Source: Phycisphaerales bacterium
Lineage (GTDB): Bacteria; Planctomycetota; Phycisphaerae; Phycisphaerales; UBA1924
Reading direction: 5' to 3'
Length of the DNA stretch: 10,784 nt
NCBI GenBank assembly: GCA_029212425.1
Contig: JARGNC010000083.1
Coordinates: forward strand, 1-10,784
The translations under genes were made by a program, and so were the position numbers. Shown in pieces: positions 1 to 7,566 of the stretch. The notes under the pieces were generated by a model that saw only the letters and a list, made by a program, of their open reading frames with translations, had not been told where the DNA came from and made no database searches. The number at the start of each line of letters is the position of its first letter. Within the stretch, counting starts at the first letter, position 1.

Positions 1-46
1 ACTGCCGGGGCGTTATATTCATTGGAATGAAATCAATCCTGCTTGC

Positions 47-1669
47 TCAGCTCTGCTTCGGATCGTTCTCTTCAACTTCCTCAGCATCCACGACATGCCC
101 AAGCGCACTTGGGAGTTCGATCCCAGCTTGCTTCGCGAGTTCGTGCACCTGAGGCAATGAACCGATCATCCCGCTCAGGAAGTTTGCTGTGGTGTTGCCC
201 TTCCCATCGCTCGATCCCGATCCCGAATCCCAAACCGTGATCTTGTCGATCTTGAGGTTCTGGATCGCTTTCACCTGCATCGCGACGAGTTCCGGGAGCT
301 GCTCGATCATCAACAGCGTCGGCGCAACGCGAGGGTTCTGAGCGCACGATTCCATCAGTTTCCGGTAACCCTCCGCCTTCGCTTCAAGCACCTGCTGGAC
401 ACCCTTCGCTTCCGCTTCGTACTTCGCGAGCACCGCGTCCGCGTGTCCGCGTGCTTCGCGCCGTTCACGCTCAGCGACCGCTTCCGCTTCGATCTGGACC
501 CGCTTGAGTTCGATCTCCTGGGGCGCGAGCTGTTCCTTTGCCAGTCGTGCGAGTTCTTCCTCACGCTGTGATGTGTAGATCTTCTGACGAGCTTCCGCTG
601 CAGCGACATCCGAGCGTCGGCTCGCTTCCGCGCGGATCTCCGCGAGTTCCGCGTTGGATTCAGCAACCTTCGCCGATGAGCTGTTCTCGCCGTCCACCGC
701 GATCGCTTCGGCGCTCGCGACCTGGACGCGCTGCTCCTGCTCCGCGCGTTTCTTCGCCGCGACCGTTTCCGCAAGCCTTTCCGCAGCCGCGATCTCTTGG
801 TCACGCTTGGATTCAACTTCACCCACAACCGCTTGCGCTTCAAGCTGCGCGACCGCAATGCGCTGCATCTGTTCCGCGTTCTTCTGCCCTTGCTCCGCGA
901 GTGAGCGTTCTTCAGCAACACGAACATTCCGCTCGCGAACCGCCGCCGCTTCACCAACAGAGCCCTCGCGTTCCTGCTGCGCCACTTCAACCTTCGCGCG
1001 GTTGATCGCTTCCGCCGCAGCGCGCTTGCCGATCGCTTCGATGTATCCCGACTCATCGGTAATGTCGCGGATGTTCACATTGATCAGCGTCAGACCGATC
1101 TTGTTGATTTCCTCCGCAACATTCTCGTTGACCAGATTCATGAACTTCTCGCGATCCTTGTTGATCTCCTCGATCGAGAGCGTCGCGATCACAAGACGGA
1201 GCTGACCCAGAATAATGTCCTGCGCCTGCTCCTGAATCGCATTCTGATTCAACCCAAGCAAACGCTCCGCGGCGTTATTCATCAGGACCGGGGTCTTCGA
1301 AATACCAACGGTAAATGTCGAAGGCACATTCACGCGGATGTTGTTGAGCGAAAGCGCACCCTGCAAAGGGATCTCGATCACCAACGGCTCAAGACTCATA
1401 TACGCATAGTCCTGAATCACAGGCCACACAAACTTACCCCCGCCGTGGAAACACTGCGCAGAGCTCTTCGATCCCGTACCCCAGATCACAAGAATGCGGT
1501 TCGACGGACACCGTCGGTATCGACTCGCAAGGAACAGCGTCACAAAGACCGCGACAAACAAGACCACCGCGATCACGATGATGATAAAGACCCCGCTGTT
1601 GCCCTGATCAGCTTGGGCAAGCGTGCTCGGCGTGAGCATGGTCTGGGCGAGAAGCGAATGACTGGTCAT
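47..1669 (-). CDS. Flotillin-like SPFH/PHB-domain membrane protein (YuaG/FloT/YqiK type)
   Basis: A 540-residue protein of the flotillin family, which scaffolds ordered membrane microdomains and affects membrane fluidity and assembly of membrane complexes. A polar N-terminus of about 25 residues precedes one hydrophobic segment (about 27-49). An SPFH/PHB domain follows at roughly 52-215, and then a long Ala/Glu/Arg-rich coiled coil (about 215-435) with the repeated AEA/EAKA pattern typical of flotillins. The C-terminal part (about 440-540) has the conserved hydrophobic stretch with IEQLPELV and ITVWDSG, a Gly/Ser-rich segment, and an acidic end. Length and order match full-length flotillins. 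The ATG start is supported by an AAGGAA Shine-Dalgarno at 1675-1680, about 5 nt upstream. It lies 58 nt downstream of the NfeD-like gene in the same orientation, matching the yuaF-yuaG arrangement of Bacillus subtilis. Membrane topology and partners are inferred from the family. Confidence 0.93.
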   Translation of the reverse strand: MTSHSLLAQTMLTPSTLAQADQGNSGVFIIIVIAVVLFVAVFVTLFLASRYRRCPSNRILVIWGTGSKSSAQCFHGGGKFVWPVIQDYAYMSLEPLVIEIPLQGALSLNNIRVNVPSTFTVGISKTPVLMNNAAERLLGLNQNAIQEQAQDIILGQLRLVIATLSIEEINKDREKFMNLVNENVAEEINKIGLTLINVNIRDITDESGYIEAIGKRAAAEAINRAKVEVAQQEREGSVGEAAAVRERNVRVAEERSLAEQGQKNAEQMQRIAVAQLEAQAVVGEVESKRDQEIAAAERLAETVAAKKRAEQEQRVQVASAEAIAVDGENSSSAKVAESNAELAEIRAEASRRSDVAAAEARQKIYTSQREEELARLAKEQLAPQEIELKRVQIEAEAVAERERREARGHADAVLAKYEAEAKGVQQVLEAKAEGYRKLMESCAQNPRVAPTLLMIEQLPELVAMQVKAIQNLKIDKITVWDSGSGSSDGKGNTTANFLSGMIGSLPQVHELAKQAGIELPSALGHVVDAEEVEENDPKQS

Positions 1670-1727
1670 GTGTTTTCCTTTGAATATCTAGAAATGATTC
1701 TGAAATGAACGCGCCAACAACCGTAAC

Positions 1728-2306
1728 TTACAACGGCTCGACGACAATCGTGTTGCTCGATACATCCGCACGCGTCACACGCACACGGACTCGCGACGGG
1801 ATCGGATCGGGACCCTCCTGCGTCGCAAAGTAGTTGTGCTGGCTCTGGTTGATCACGAGAATAATCTCGCCGCGACCTGTCCCCTCTGGGGGAACCGTCG
1901 CGTACACCTCGCCCTCAAGACCCACCGTTTGCTGGATCGAAACATTCGTGTTGTTCTGAAGCTTCAAGAATGTTCGAAGCAACCAGACCATCAACCAAGC
2001 GACCCCGACACCACCAAGCACCGCGATGAACGCCGCGCCTGTGAAACCGATATCGAGGAACCTGTACGCCGCGAACCCGACCCATCCATACCCAAGGCAG
2101 AACGCGGAGAGTGATTGAAGCGACAGAATCCCGAACTCCATCCCAGGATGGTCCGTGTGTCCATCGAGTTCCAGATCAAGGTCCAAATCCAGAGCACCAT
2201 CGCCACCCAGCTCTCCCATGAGGAGTTGGACCATCAGCACGCCGGTTCCGAGCAGAGCCGGAGCGGTAAACCAAGGGGCGAGGTCGCCAAAGAGTAGTTG
2301 CATCAT
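1728..2306 (-). CDS. NfeD-like (YuaF-type) membrane protein with C-terminal OB-fold
   Basis: A 192-residue membrane protein of the short NfeD class, the usual partner of flotillins. The N-terminal hydrophobic segment (about 9-31) is followed by a very acidic linker of alternating Asp/Leu and Glu/Leu (about 38-53). Two further hydrophobic segments follow (about 63-84 and 88-112). The soluble C-terminal domain (about 120-192) has the features of the NfeD OB-fold: VGLEGEVYATV, a GRGEI strand and a closing RVRVTRADVSSNTIVVE strand pair. It lacks the N-terminal ClpP-like protease domain of long NfeD proteins, so it is probably not a protease. Two adjacent ATG codons occur at the start; GGGAG at 2316-2320 sits 9 nt upstream of the first. 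It is the first gene of an nfeD-flotillin pair, and co-transcription is likely. The acidic linker would lie between the first two membrane segments; its role is unknown. Confidence 0.88.
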   Translation of the reverse strand: MMQLLFGDLAPWFTAPALLGTGVLMVQLLMGELGGDGALDLDLDLELDGHTDHPGMEFGILSLQSLSAFCLGYGWVGFAAYRFLDIGFTGAAFIAVLGGVGVAWLMVWLLRTFLKLQNNTNVSIQQTVGLEGEVYATVPPEGTGRGEIILVINQSQHNYFATQEGPDPIPSRVRVRVTRADVSSNTIVVEPL

Positions 2307-2481
2307 GTCGAAAAACTCCCGTGTGCAGGGGGATCGCCCTACAGGGATAGTCTATCGCGTTCACGCAATCTATGTGCTATCTGAGACCCTGATGGGCGAT
2401 TGCCCGATCAGATTCTTATTGGGAAACCAACAGTCCCAGTTTCAGATTATGGTTCTGCTCCGACACGCCTGCTGATTGGGA
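2307..2481. other. Intergenic region between signalling genes and nfeD
   Basis: The 175-nt spacer separates the pseudo-receiver gene from nfeD, both on the minus strand, and probably holds the nfeD promoter, though I cannot assign convincing -35/-10 boxes. Visible structure: an imperfect hairpin at 2390-2410 (TGATGGGC, loop GATT, GCCC, bulged G, ATCA), not followed by a U-tract on the minus strand and so not a clear intrinsic terminator; and a short inverted repeat GATAG-T-CTATC at 2346-2356, next to CCCT-AC-AGGG at 2337-2346, about 30-50 nt upstream of the nfeD start, where an operator could sit. The functional reading is inference. Confidence 0.3.
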
Positions 2482-3717
2482 TTAAGCCGCGAACCCGCCG
2501 TAGGTATCGTCGAACCCATCAAAGTCCTGGTCATCGCTCGGCTCATCGATCCCGTAATCCCCACTCATCCCCCACTCATCGCGTGGAAGGTGACGGTGAT
2601 GCGTCTGGATGACGCGTGCGAGTTGATTCCCGAACAGATTCCCGATGATGTCGAGCATCCGCACATCGTCCTCACTGAAGCTCCGAGAACGATCACGGAA
2701 CAACGCGAGCACCGCAAGGCACTCATCGTCTTGCTTGCATGAAATCGTCAGCATCGTCGCGTCCTCGACCCAGTACGCGCTGGTCCCGAGCATCTCTGTC
2801 AGCTCCACTCTTCCAGACATCGCGCGGACGCCTTCGAGGTGTTCGACAGATTCCGGGATCGCGTCCGCGAGTTGATCGAGCATGATCTCCGCGGTCTCTT
2901 TCGCGATGTCATAGTTCACATACGCACCGACCGAATAGTCTCCGCCACTGGTAGGCATGAACACTGCTGCGTTGGTCGGACCAACCTTCGACAAGGTGAA
3001 CTCAAGCAGCGTTCGGAGGAGCGACTCGATATCGAGTTCTTGTCTCAGCAGCGTCTCAAGCTCGCTGCGGACTTTCACATCCCCGAACTGTTCGGTCAAA
3101 TCTTTGTACGCTTCGGTCAGATCCGTGCAGAGCCCGCCGATCTGCCCTGTCACTTCCTGACGAGCGCTGTTGAGCTTGTTGCAGAGTTTTTTGAGCCGAT
3201 CCACGCGAGCATCGCGTCTACGAACCCGCTGCGCACGATCTACCGCTTCGGTCATCCGACGAGCGGTGTCCGCGCCGGTTGATCCGATCGGGATCAGATC
3301 ACACGCACCCGCACGCATCGCGCGGACCGCGTCATCAGTACAACTGATCGCACCAAGCACCACACCAACAATCATCGGATGGTGCTTTGTAATCGTTTCT
3401 AATAGAGCAATCCCGTCGGTGTTCTCAAGCGCCCGCTCGATAATCACAAGATCGGTCGTGCTCGCATTGATATGCTCGAGCGCCTCGGAAGCGGACTCAA
3501 CAAACTCGAGCGATTCAACACGCCCACGAAGCATCGAAGAAATCCGCCGACGAACCGATCGACGAGGACTCACCGCAAGCACGCGAGCATCAAGCCCTAC
3601 AGGCTCAATCATCATCGGATCATTGCCGTGCATGTCCGCATCCACCGAGCCGTGCCACAACGCATCCGATCCTTCGTTGTGTGTTGGTTGTTCGGATGGT
3701 GTGTCTCGGTGATTCAT
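2482..3717 (-). CDS. Degenerate receiver (pseudo-REC) plus GAF domain protein
   Basis: A 411-residue soluble protein in the same orientation as, and just downstream of, the HDOD-kinase gene. After a polar N-terminus, residues about 44-160 fold-match a CheY-like receiver. The pocket is lost: the acidic pair after strand 1 is Ser50-Pro51, the phosphoacceptor position reads DLVIIE with Glu94 in place of Asp, the Thr/Ser of strand 4 is Gly122, and the Lys-Pro of strand 5 is Ile144-Gly145. A basic, helical linker (about 160-220) precedes a GAF-like domain (about 220-372) containing IESLLRTLLEFTLSK, an AAVFM strand, LAVLALFRDR and FSEDDVRMLDIIGNLFGNQLA. The tail is Asp/Gly-rich. I chose ATG 3717, preceded by a weak AAGAGA; an in-frame TTG at 3765, 8 nt after the kinase stop, would add 16 residues. 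It probably acts as a phosphorylation-independent sensor or scaffold of the adjacent system; the ligand is unknown. Confidence 0.85.
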   Translation of the reverse strand: MNHRDTPSEQPTHNEGSDALWHGSVDADMHGNDPMMIEPVGLDARVLAVSPRRSVRRRISSMLRGRVESLEFVESASEALEHINASTTDLVIIERALENTDGIALLETITKHHPMIVGVVLGAISCTDDAVRAMRAGACDLIPIGSTGADTARRMTEAVDRAQRVRRRDARVDRLKKLCNKLNSARQEVTGQIGGLCTDLTEAYKDLTEQFGDVKVRSELETLLRQELDIESLLRTLLEFTLSKVGPTNAAVFMPTSGGDYSVGAYVNYDIAKETAEIMLDQLADAIPESVEHLEGVRAMSGRVELTEMLGTSAYWVEDATMLTISCKQDDECLAVLALFRDRSRSFSEDDVRMLDIIGNLFGNQLARVIQTHHRHLPRDEWGMSGDYGIDEPSDDQDFDGFDDTYGGFAA

Positions 3718-3773
3718 GGACAGTCTCTTATACTCTTGTGAGCCACACACATCGGCTCGGTTCAAATCTCTCG

Positions 3774-6107
3774 CTACGCCGCTGATTTACGGCCCTTGTT
3801 TTTGCTCAGAAGCACAATCTGAACCTGTGCTCCCGTAATCTTCCCAGTCGTGTTCACAATCGAGATCGTGCCTCCGTGAAGCTCGATCACACTCCGCGCC
3901 CTCGCAAGCCCCAATCCGGGACGACGCCCCGCTTTGAGTTCTGAGAAGAACGGATCGAACGCGTGATTGAGCGCCCGCTGAGACAAGCCGGGCCCCGTAT
4001 CCACGATCCGTATCAATACTCGGCCATCCACGCCCGCCGATTCAATTGAAACCTGCACCACCCCCACAGGATTCGACAAAATCCCGTTCACGATCGGTTC
4101 GCACAGCGCACTTGCAATCAAATCCCGATCCACATCAATCGGACCCACCGCACCGTCAATGTTCAGTTTCACCTTCGCGCGAATCCCCGCACGATGACAT
4201 TGCCCCTTCGCAAGCTCGATCGCTTGGCGCACAACCAGCACCGGATCAACCGCAGTCAATGTTGGTTCTGGAGGCTCAGCAAGCATGTGCATCGAAGTAA
4301 TCATGTTCGAGAGCGTGTCCGCAGCTTTCGCGATCGCTTGCGCCGACTCCCGATCCCGCTGTGTCCCAAGACGCTCGAACAACTGCTGCGAGCGACCATT
4401 GATGACAGACAACGGATTGTTCATCTCGTGCGCCGCGCCAGCAGCCATCTGTCCGAGACGGACCAACGACTCATTTTCTGTTCGTTCCCTCTGCATCGAC
4501 GCAAGCTCACGATTCGCACTCGCGAGTTCTTCCGAGAGTTTCGCGCTCGCCCGTGCTCGGACCGCCCCGCTGAGCGCACGCATCCAAGCACGCGTGATCA
4601 CACGGAACCCCTTGGTGCTCAGCATCGGAGCGGACTCCGCGCTCGCCTTCACCAGCACCACCAAACACGACACCCCCTCGTATGTTTCTTCTTCATCCCC
4701 GCAATCACCGACACCGATCAGCGAGGGCGAACCCGCTTCACGCACCGATTGGATCATCTCGCGGAACCAATCCAACGACGCGAGATCAAGCACCTGGTCG
4801 CCGCTCAGACCCGCGATATGCCCAGGTCGCATCTCGCCTGAGTCCGACACGGCGGGGCTTTGAACGCGTCCACCGCGTCCGTTCCCGTCATCAACAACCA
4901 CCCCATCGACGACCGAGTATTTGCGCCATTCGCTTCCCGGCGCATCTTGCAGGATCACTACCCCTCGTTCAATCCCAGTCACCGATGCGCCGCTCCGCAC
5001 CATCGCGCCAACGATGCGTTCGGGATCGTCCCCGTTCCCGATCGCGTCATAGAACACATCGACCGCCGCGAGCAGTCCATGCGAACGATCCGCGATCTGT
5101 TGTTTGCCTCTCAGTTCCTGATTGATCGAAGAGAGTTTGGTGTTGGCGCGTGTCAACGAATCGATCAACAGCTCCGGCGCACTCAGCTCGCCCACCCCAA
5201 GAATCTTCGCACGCTCACTGACGCGCTCAACAATCTCTGCGGACCCTGATTCCAGAATCGACAAGTCAAAGTCGATGTCTTCCGCAATCTCCGAAAGTTC
5301 GACATTCGATCTCGATTCACCTGACCACCCAAGATGTTGTTCCTCGCACCACGCGCTCGCGAGCGTCACCAATGAAACAAGTTCACGATGACACTGCTCA
5401 GGGAGCGCACGCGGAAGCTGTCCATGAAGCCAAATCACATCCCGGATCGAATCGGGAAGCCCCCAATGCTCCGCGAGGCGCTTGCCCGCTGTGTGGTGGT
5501 CAATCCCGATTGTCGCACGCTCGGCGCCGCTCAGTGATATCCGCTGAGCCTCGCCCATCGCGAGCGCTTTTTCCCACGACTTGGGGAGCACTTTGTACAA
5601 CGCAAGCTTACCCAAACCATGCACCAACCCAGCGAGATACGCTTGATCGCTGCTGATCCCTGGAACGTTCCAACGCGATGCGATCCGCTCGCTGGCGCAC
5701 GCAACAGCGATCGACCGAGTCCAGAACCCATCAATATCAAACCGTGACCCTGCCTCATCCGAAGGATCAATCTTGAGCTGATCAAACACAAGCACGCTCA
5801 GCACCGCAGCACGGACCGCTTCGAGTCCGAGCATAATCACCGCACGCCGAACCGTTGTTATCCGATCGCCGAGCCCTGTATCAGCGCTCTTGCACAACGA
5901 CAACATCCGCGCACTGAGCGCGGGATCCGCCTCGATCAGTTCGATGACCTCATCAAACCGGACCTCCTCATCCGCCCCCATCGCAAGCAACTGCGTCGCC
6001 ACTGCAGGCAGCGTCGGTAGCCGAGTAATCCCCGCAAGGATCGCCTCCGCTTGTCGGCTGCTCACACCCTCACCAACATCCCTGCTGTACGACTCTTGCT
6101 CGATCAT
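3774..6107 (-). CDS. HDOD domain-containing sensor histidine kinase
   Basis: A 777-residue predicted cytoplasmic protein with no membrane segment. An HDOD domain spans about 25-245: it opens with LPTLPAVATQLL, continues with IEADPALSARMLSLCKSA and VRRAVIMLGLEAVR, and has AGLVHGLGKLAL, in which the metal-binding His-Asp pair is His163-Gly164, so phosphodiesterase activity is unlikely. Residues about 320-510 form a divergent GAF-like region between helical linkers. The kinase core is intact: H-box around His560 (AAHEMNNPLS), N-box Glu670/Asn674, G1 DTGPG at 703-707, F-box FDPFF at 717-721, and G2 GLGLA at 731-735. The ATG overlaps the upstream regulator's stop as ATGA, with a GAGGGAAG ribosome site inside that gene, so translational coupling is likely. 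The pair is expected to form a two-component system whose kinase autophosphorylates at His560 and passes phosphate to the regulator. The input signal is unknown. Confidence 0.92.
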   Translation of the reverse strand: MIEQESYSRDVGEGVSSRQAEAILAGITRLPTLPAVATQLLAMGADEEVRFDEVIELIEADPALSARMLSLCKSADTGLGDRITTVRRAVIMLGLEAVRAAVLSVLVFDQLKIDPSDEAGSRFDIDGFWTRSIAVACASERIASRWNVPGISSDQAYLAGLVHGLGKLALYKVLPKSWEKALAMGEAQRISLSGAERATIGIDHHTAGKRLAEHWGLPDSIRDVIWLHGQLPRALPEQCHRELVSLVTLASAWCEEQHLGWSGESRSNVELSEIAEDIDFDLSILESGSAEIVERVSERAKILGVGELSAPELLIDSLTRANTKLSSINQELRGKQQIADRSHGLLAAVDVFYDAIGNGDDPERIVGAMVRSGASVTGIERGVVILQDAPGSEWRKYSVVDGVVVDDGNGRGGRVQSPAVSDSGEMRPGHIAGLSGDQVLDLASLDWFREMIQSVREAGSPSLIGVGDCGDEEETYEGVSCLVVLVKASAESAPMLSTKGFRVITRAWMRALSGAVRARASAKLSEELASANRELASMQRERTENESLVRLGQMAAGAAHEMNNPLSVINGRSQQLFERLGTQRDRESAQAIAKAADTLSNMITSMHMLAEPPEPTLTAVDPVLVVRQAIELAKGQCHRAGIRAKVKLNIDGAVGPIDVDRDLIASALCEPIVNGILSNPVGVVQVSIESAGVDGRVLIRIVDTGPGLSQRALNHAFDPFFSELKAGRRPGLGLARARSVIELHGGTISIVNTTGKITGAQVQIVLLSKNKGRKSAA

Positions 6108-6712
6108 CCCGCTTCCCTCTGCGTCATCCCAAGCAGCGACTCGACACGGCGCACAAGCTCACGAAGATCAAACGGCTTCTTCATAAAGTCGTCCGCGCCC
6201 GCTTCCATCAACCCCTCGATCTCGCTCGCCTCAACAACCCCCGAAACACAGATCACGCGCGTATCACTCAACGAGTCGTTCTCACGCACACGCTGACACA
6301 CGATGTTCCCATTGATATCAGGAAGCATGTAATCAAGCACAATCAGGTTTGGCTTAAACCGCTCGGTCTCCATCCCCGCGTCGTAACCATTGTGAACCAC
6401 GCGGACTTCGAACCTGCCGTCATCCCCAAACACATCTTCCATCAGCGACGCGATCTCAGGATCATCATCCACCACAAGCACGCGCTTCAAGCTGCTCTCG
6501 AGCACCTCGACCGGGATGTCGTTGCTCTGCATAAAGCGCAACAACTCCTCGCGTGGAATCCTTCTGAATCTCGAACCCGGAACCCGGAACCCGTTGAGAC
6601 GACCCGAATCAAAGCAGCGGATAATCGTCTGCTGCGAAACCTTGCATACCTGCGCCGCTTCGCCGGTCGTGAAGACCTTCTTGTCAGACCAATCTTTCGC
6701 TGTATCGCTCAT
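6104..6712 (-). CDS. Response regulator: BldC/MerR-like HTH followed by receiver domain
   Basis: A 202-residue protein in which the DNA-binding domain comes first. Residues about 13-62 are an excisionase/BldC-type winged HTH (FTTGEAAQVCKVSQQTIIR, then a GFRVPGSRFRRI wing). Residues about 76-197 are a receiver with a complete phosphorylation site: Asp82-Asp83 in VLVVDDDPEI, phosphoacceptor Asp127 in LIVLDYMLPD, Ser157 in VICVSG, and Lys179-Pro180 in MKKPFD. The start ATG at 6712 has GAGG about 7 nt upstream; an in-frame ATG at 6763 would add 17 residues unlike the family and is less likely. The stop overlaps the kinase start (ATGA), which makes that kinase the probable phosphodonor. The reversed HTH-receiver order differs from the common receiver-HTH order of OmpR or NarL regulators. 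A perfect triple heptamer repeat lies within the codons for the wing. The target promoters are unknown. Confidence 0.9.
   Translation of the reverse strand: MSDTAKDWSDKKVFTTGEAAQVCKVSQQTIIRCFDSGRLNGFRVPGSRFRRIPREELLRFMQSNDIPVEVLESSLKRVLVVDDDPEIASLMEDVFGDDGRFEVRVVHNGYDAGMETERFKPNLIVLDYMLPDINGNIVCQRVRENDSLSDTRVICVSGVVEASEIEGLMEAGADDFMKKPFDLRELVRRVESLLGMTQREAG
6573..6593. repeat. Three perfect tandem copies of a 7-nt unit (GAACCCG)
   Basis: The plus strand reads GAACCCG three times without interruption; on the coding minus strand this is CGGGTTC three times. It encodes the wing of the HTH in the response regulator. A 7-nt unit is not a multiple of three, so gain or loss of one copy would shift the frame and remove the receiver domain. 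The repeat is short, and it may simply reflect codon choice for a conserved GFRVPGS stretch. Confidence 0.8.
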
Positions 6713-6766
6713 GGACAACCTCGGTATCGCAGACGCAATCAGCACGCCCGCACACCCGATCATCGT

Positions 6767-6832
6767 CCCCCAACCCCCCCAACTTCACACCGATAACACA
6801 CCCCACCCCACTTTCATGACTTTACCGACCCC
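6767..6832 (-). other. G-run-rich leader upstream of the response regulator
   Basis: On the minus (transcribed) sense this 66-nt stretch contains five runs of four or more G: 6829-6832, 6806-6809, 6801-6804, 6774-6780 (seven G) and 6767-6771. Two pairs are separated by only 1-2 nt, and the remaining loops are 19-20 nt. It lies in the 143-nt gap between the tsaB stop and the regulator ATG. A long-loop or two-layer quadruplex in DNA or mRNA is possible but is inference; the canonical short-loop pattern is not met throughout. I could not identify a convincing promoter in this gap. Confidence 0.4.
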
Positions 6833-6855
6833 AACCGCCCACGCGTCCGGATAAC

Positions 6856-7557
6856 TCACCCGTGCAGCGCTCGCCACTGCGTCACCGCGTCAGGCTCCCT
6901 CGCATAAAGCACCCCAAGCGCTTCAGGAGCAATCTCTTCCATCCCCACCGATGCCTCCAAGCACGCTCGCCCCGTCAACTCAATCGTGCGAAACTCCATC
7001 CCAGATTTGCTCGCCGCCTCAACCAACTCCTTGGGAACAAACCCATCTCCCACCAAGACCTTTGCGCCAACACCGACAAGTTCATCGGCGCCGATCACAC
7101 CAAGCTCCGTCCGCTGACCATCTACAACTCGAGTGCAGTGCGCTTTGCCGTTCTTGCTCGCAAGCGCGACCAACGCATCGCACCCAACCAATCCAACCCC
7201 AGCGACCGCTGCAGACGGGACCGCGACAACACCACAACCAACCACAGTCGCGAGCACCTTCGCGACCGTCACCGAGACACGCAGCGCTGTGTACCCACCC
7301 GGACCAACGGACACCGCAATCCGAGCAAGATCTGCGGGAGTGATTTCATGCTTCAAACAAAGCGTATCCACCGCCCCCATCAACCCGTCGCTCCCACGCG
7401 CATCTTCCGACAGCTCTAGCGAATCCACAAAGCCGAGCCCACCTCTGGTGATCTTTGCAAGCGCAACTTCACCCCTGCTCCCGCCGCGTGTGCTTGGGTT
7501 CGAGCACTCGATTCCAAGCGCATACTTCATCGGTATTGGTGTCCCGGATTGCTCCAT
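6856..7557 (-). CDS. tsaB: tRNA threonylcarbamoyladenosine biosynthesis protein TsaB
   Basis: A 233-residue member of the TsaB/YeaZ family, the non-catalytic partner of TsaD. With TsaE it supports transfer of the threonylcarbamoyl group to A37 of ANN-decoding tRNAs in the cytoplasm. The ASKHA-type fold is seen in the first strand (KYALGIECSNPS, 11-22). The family hallmark SVGPGGYTALRVSVTVAK is at 83-100, matching the GPGSFTGLR loop that contacts TsaD, and is followed by the dimerisation helix. The end LYAREPDAV resembles the usual YxR-P-x C-terminus. Length is typical. The region after strand 3 lacks the His usually found in the conserved HSE-like segment. The start is uncertain: ATG 7557 lies 9 nt after the arfB stop, while an in-frame ATG at 7530 would begin directly at the first strand as in many homologues. 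The close spacing suggests co-transcription with arfB. Confidence 0.88.
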   Translation of the reverse strand: MEQSGTPIPMKYALGIECSNPSTRGGSRGEVALAKITRGGLGFVDSLELSEDARGSDGLMGAVDTLCLKHEITPADLARIAVSVGPGGYTALRVSVTVAKVLATVVGCGVVAVPSAAVAGVGLVGCDALVALASKNGKAHCTRVVDGQRTELGVIGADELVGVGAKVLVGDGFVPKELVEAASKSGMEFRTIELTGRACLEASVGMEEIAPEALGVLYAREPDAVTQWRALHG

Positions 7558-7566
7558 ACAACAACT

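Noticed and set aside
355..1056. A 233-codon frame overlapping the flotillin coiled coil on the same strand
   Set aside because: The Arg/Ser/Lys-rich translation is the out-of-frame reading of the Ala/Glu-rich flotillin repeat region.
2390..2410. A hairpin downstream of the pseudo-receiver gene as a possible intrinsic terminator
   Set aside because: The stem has a bulge and no U-tract follows on the minus strand, so it is reported only as structure within the spacer.
3170..3712. A 180-codon plus-strand frame opposite the pseudo-receiver gene
   Set aside because: Its Ser/Arg/Thr-rich composition is typical of an antisense shadow, and it has no start signal or domain.
3727..3732. TATAAG on the minus strand just before the pseudo-receiver ATG, as a possible -10 box
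   Set aside because: No -35 box lies at 16-18 nt (the only TTGA-like box is 27 nt away), and transcription would start at or beyond the ATG.
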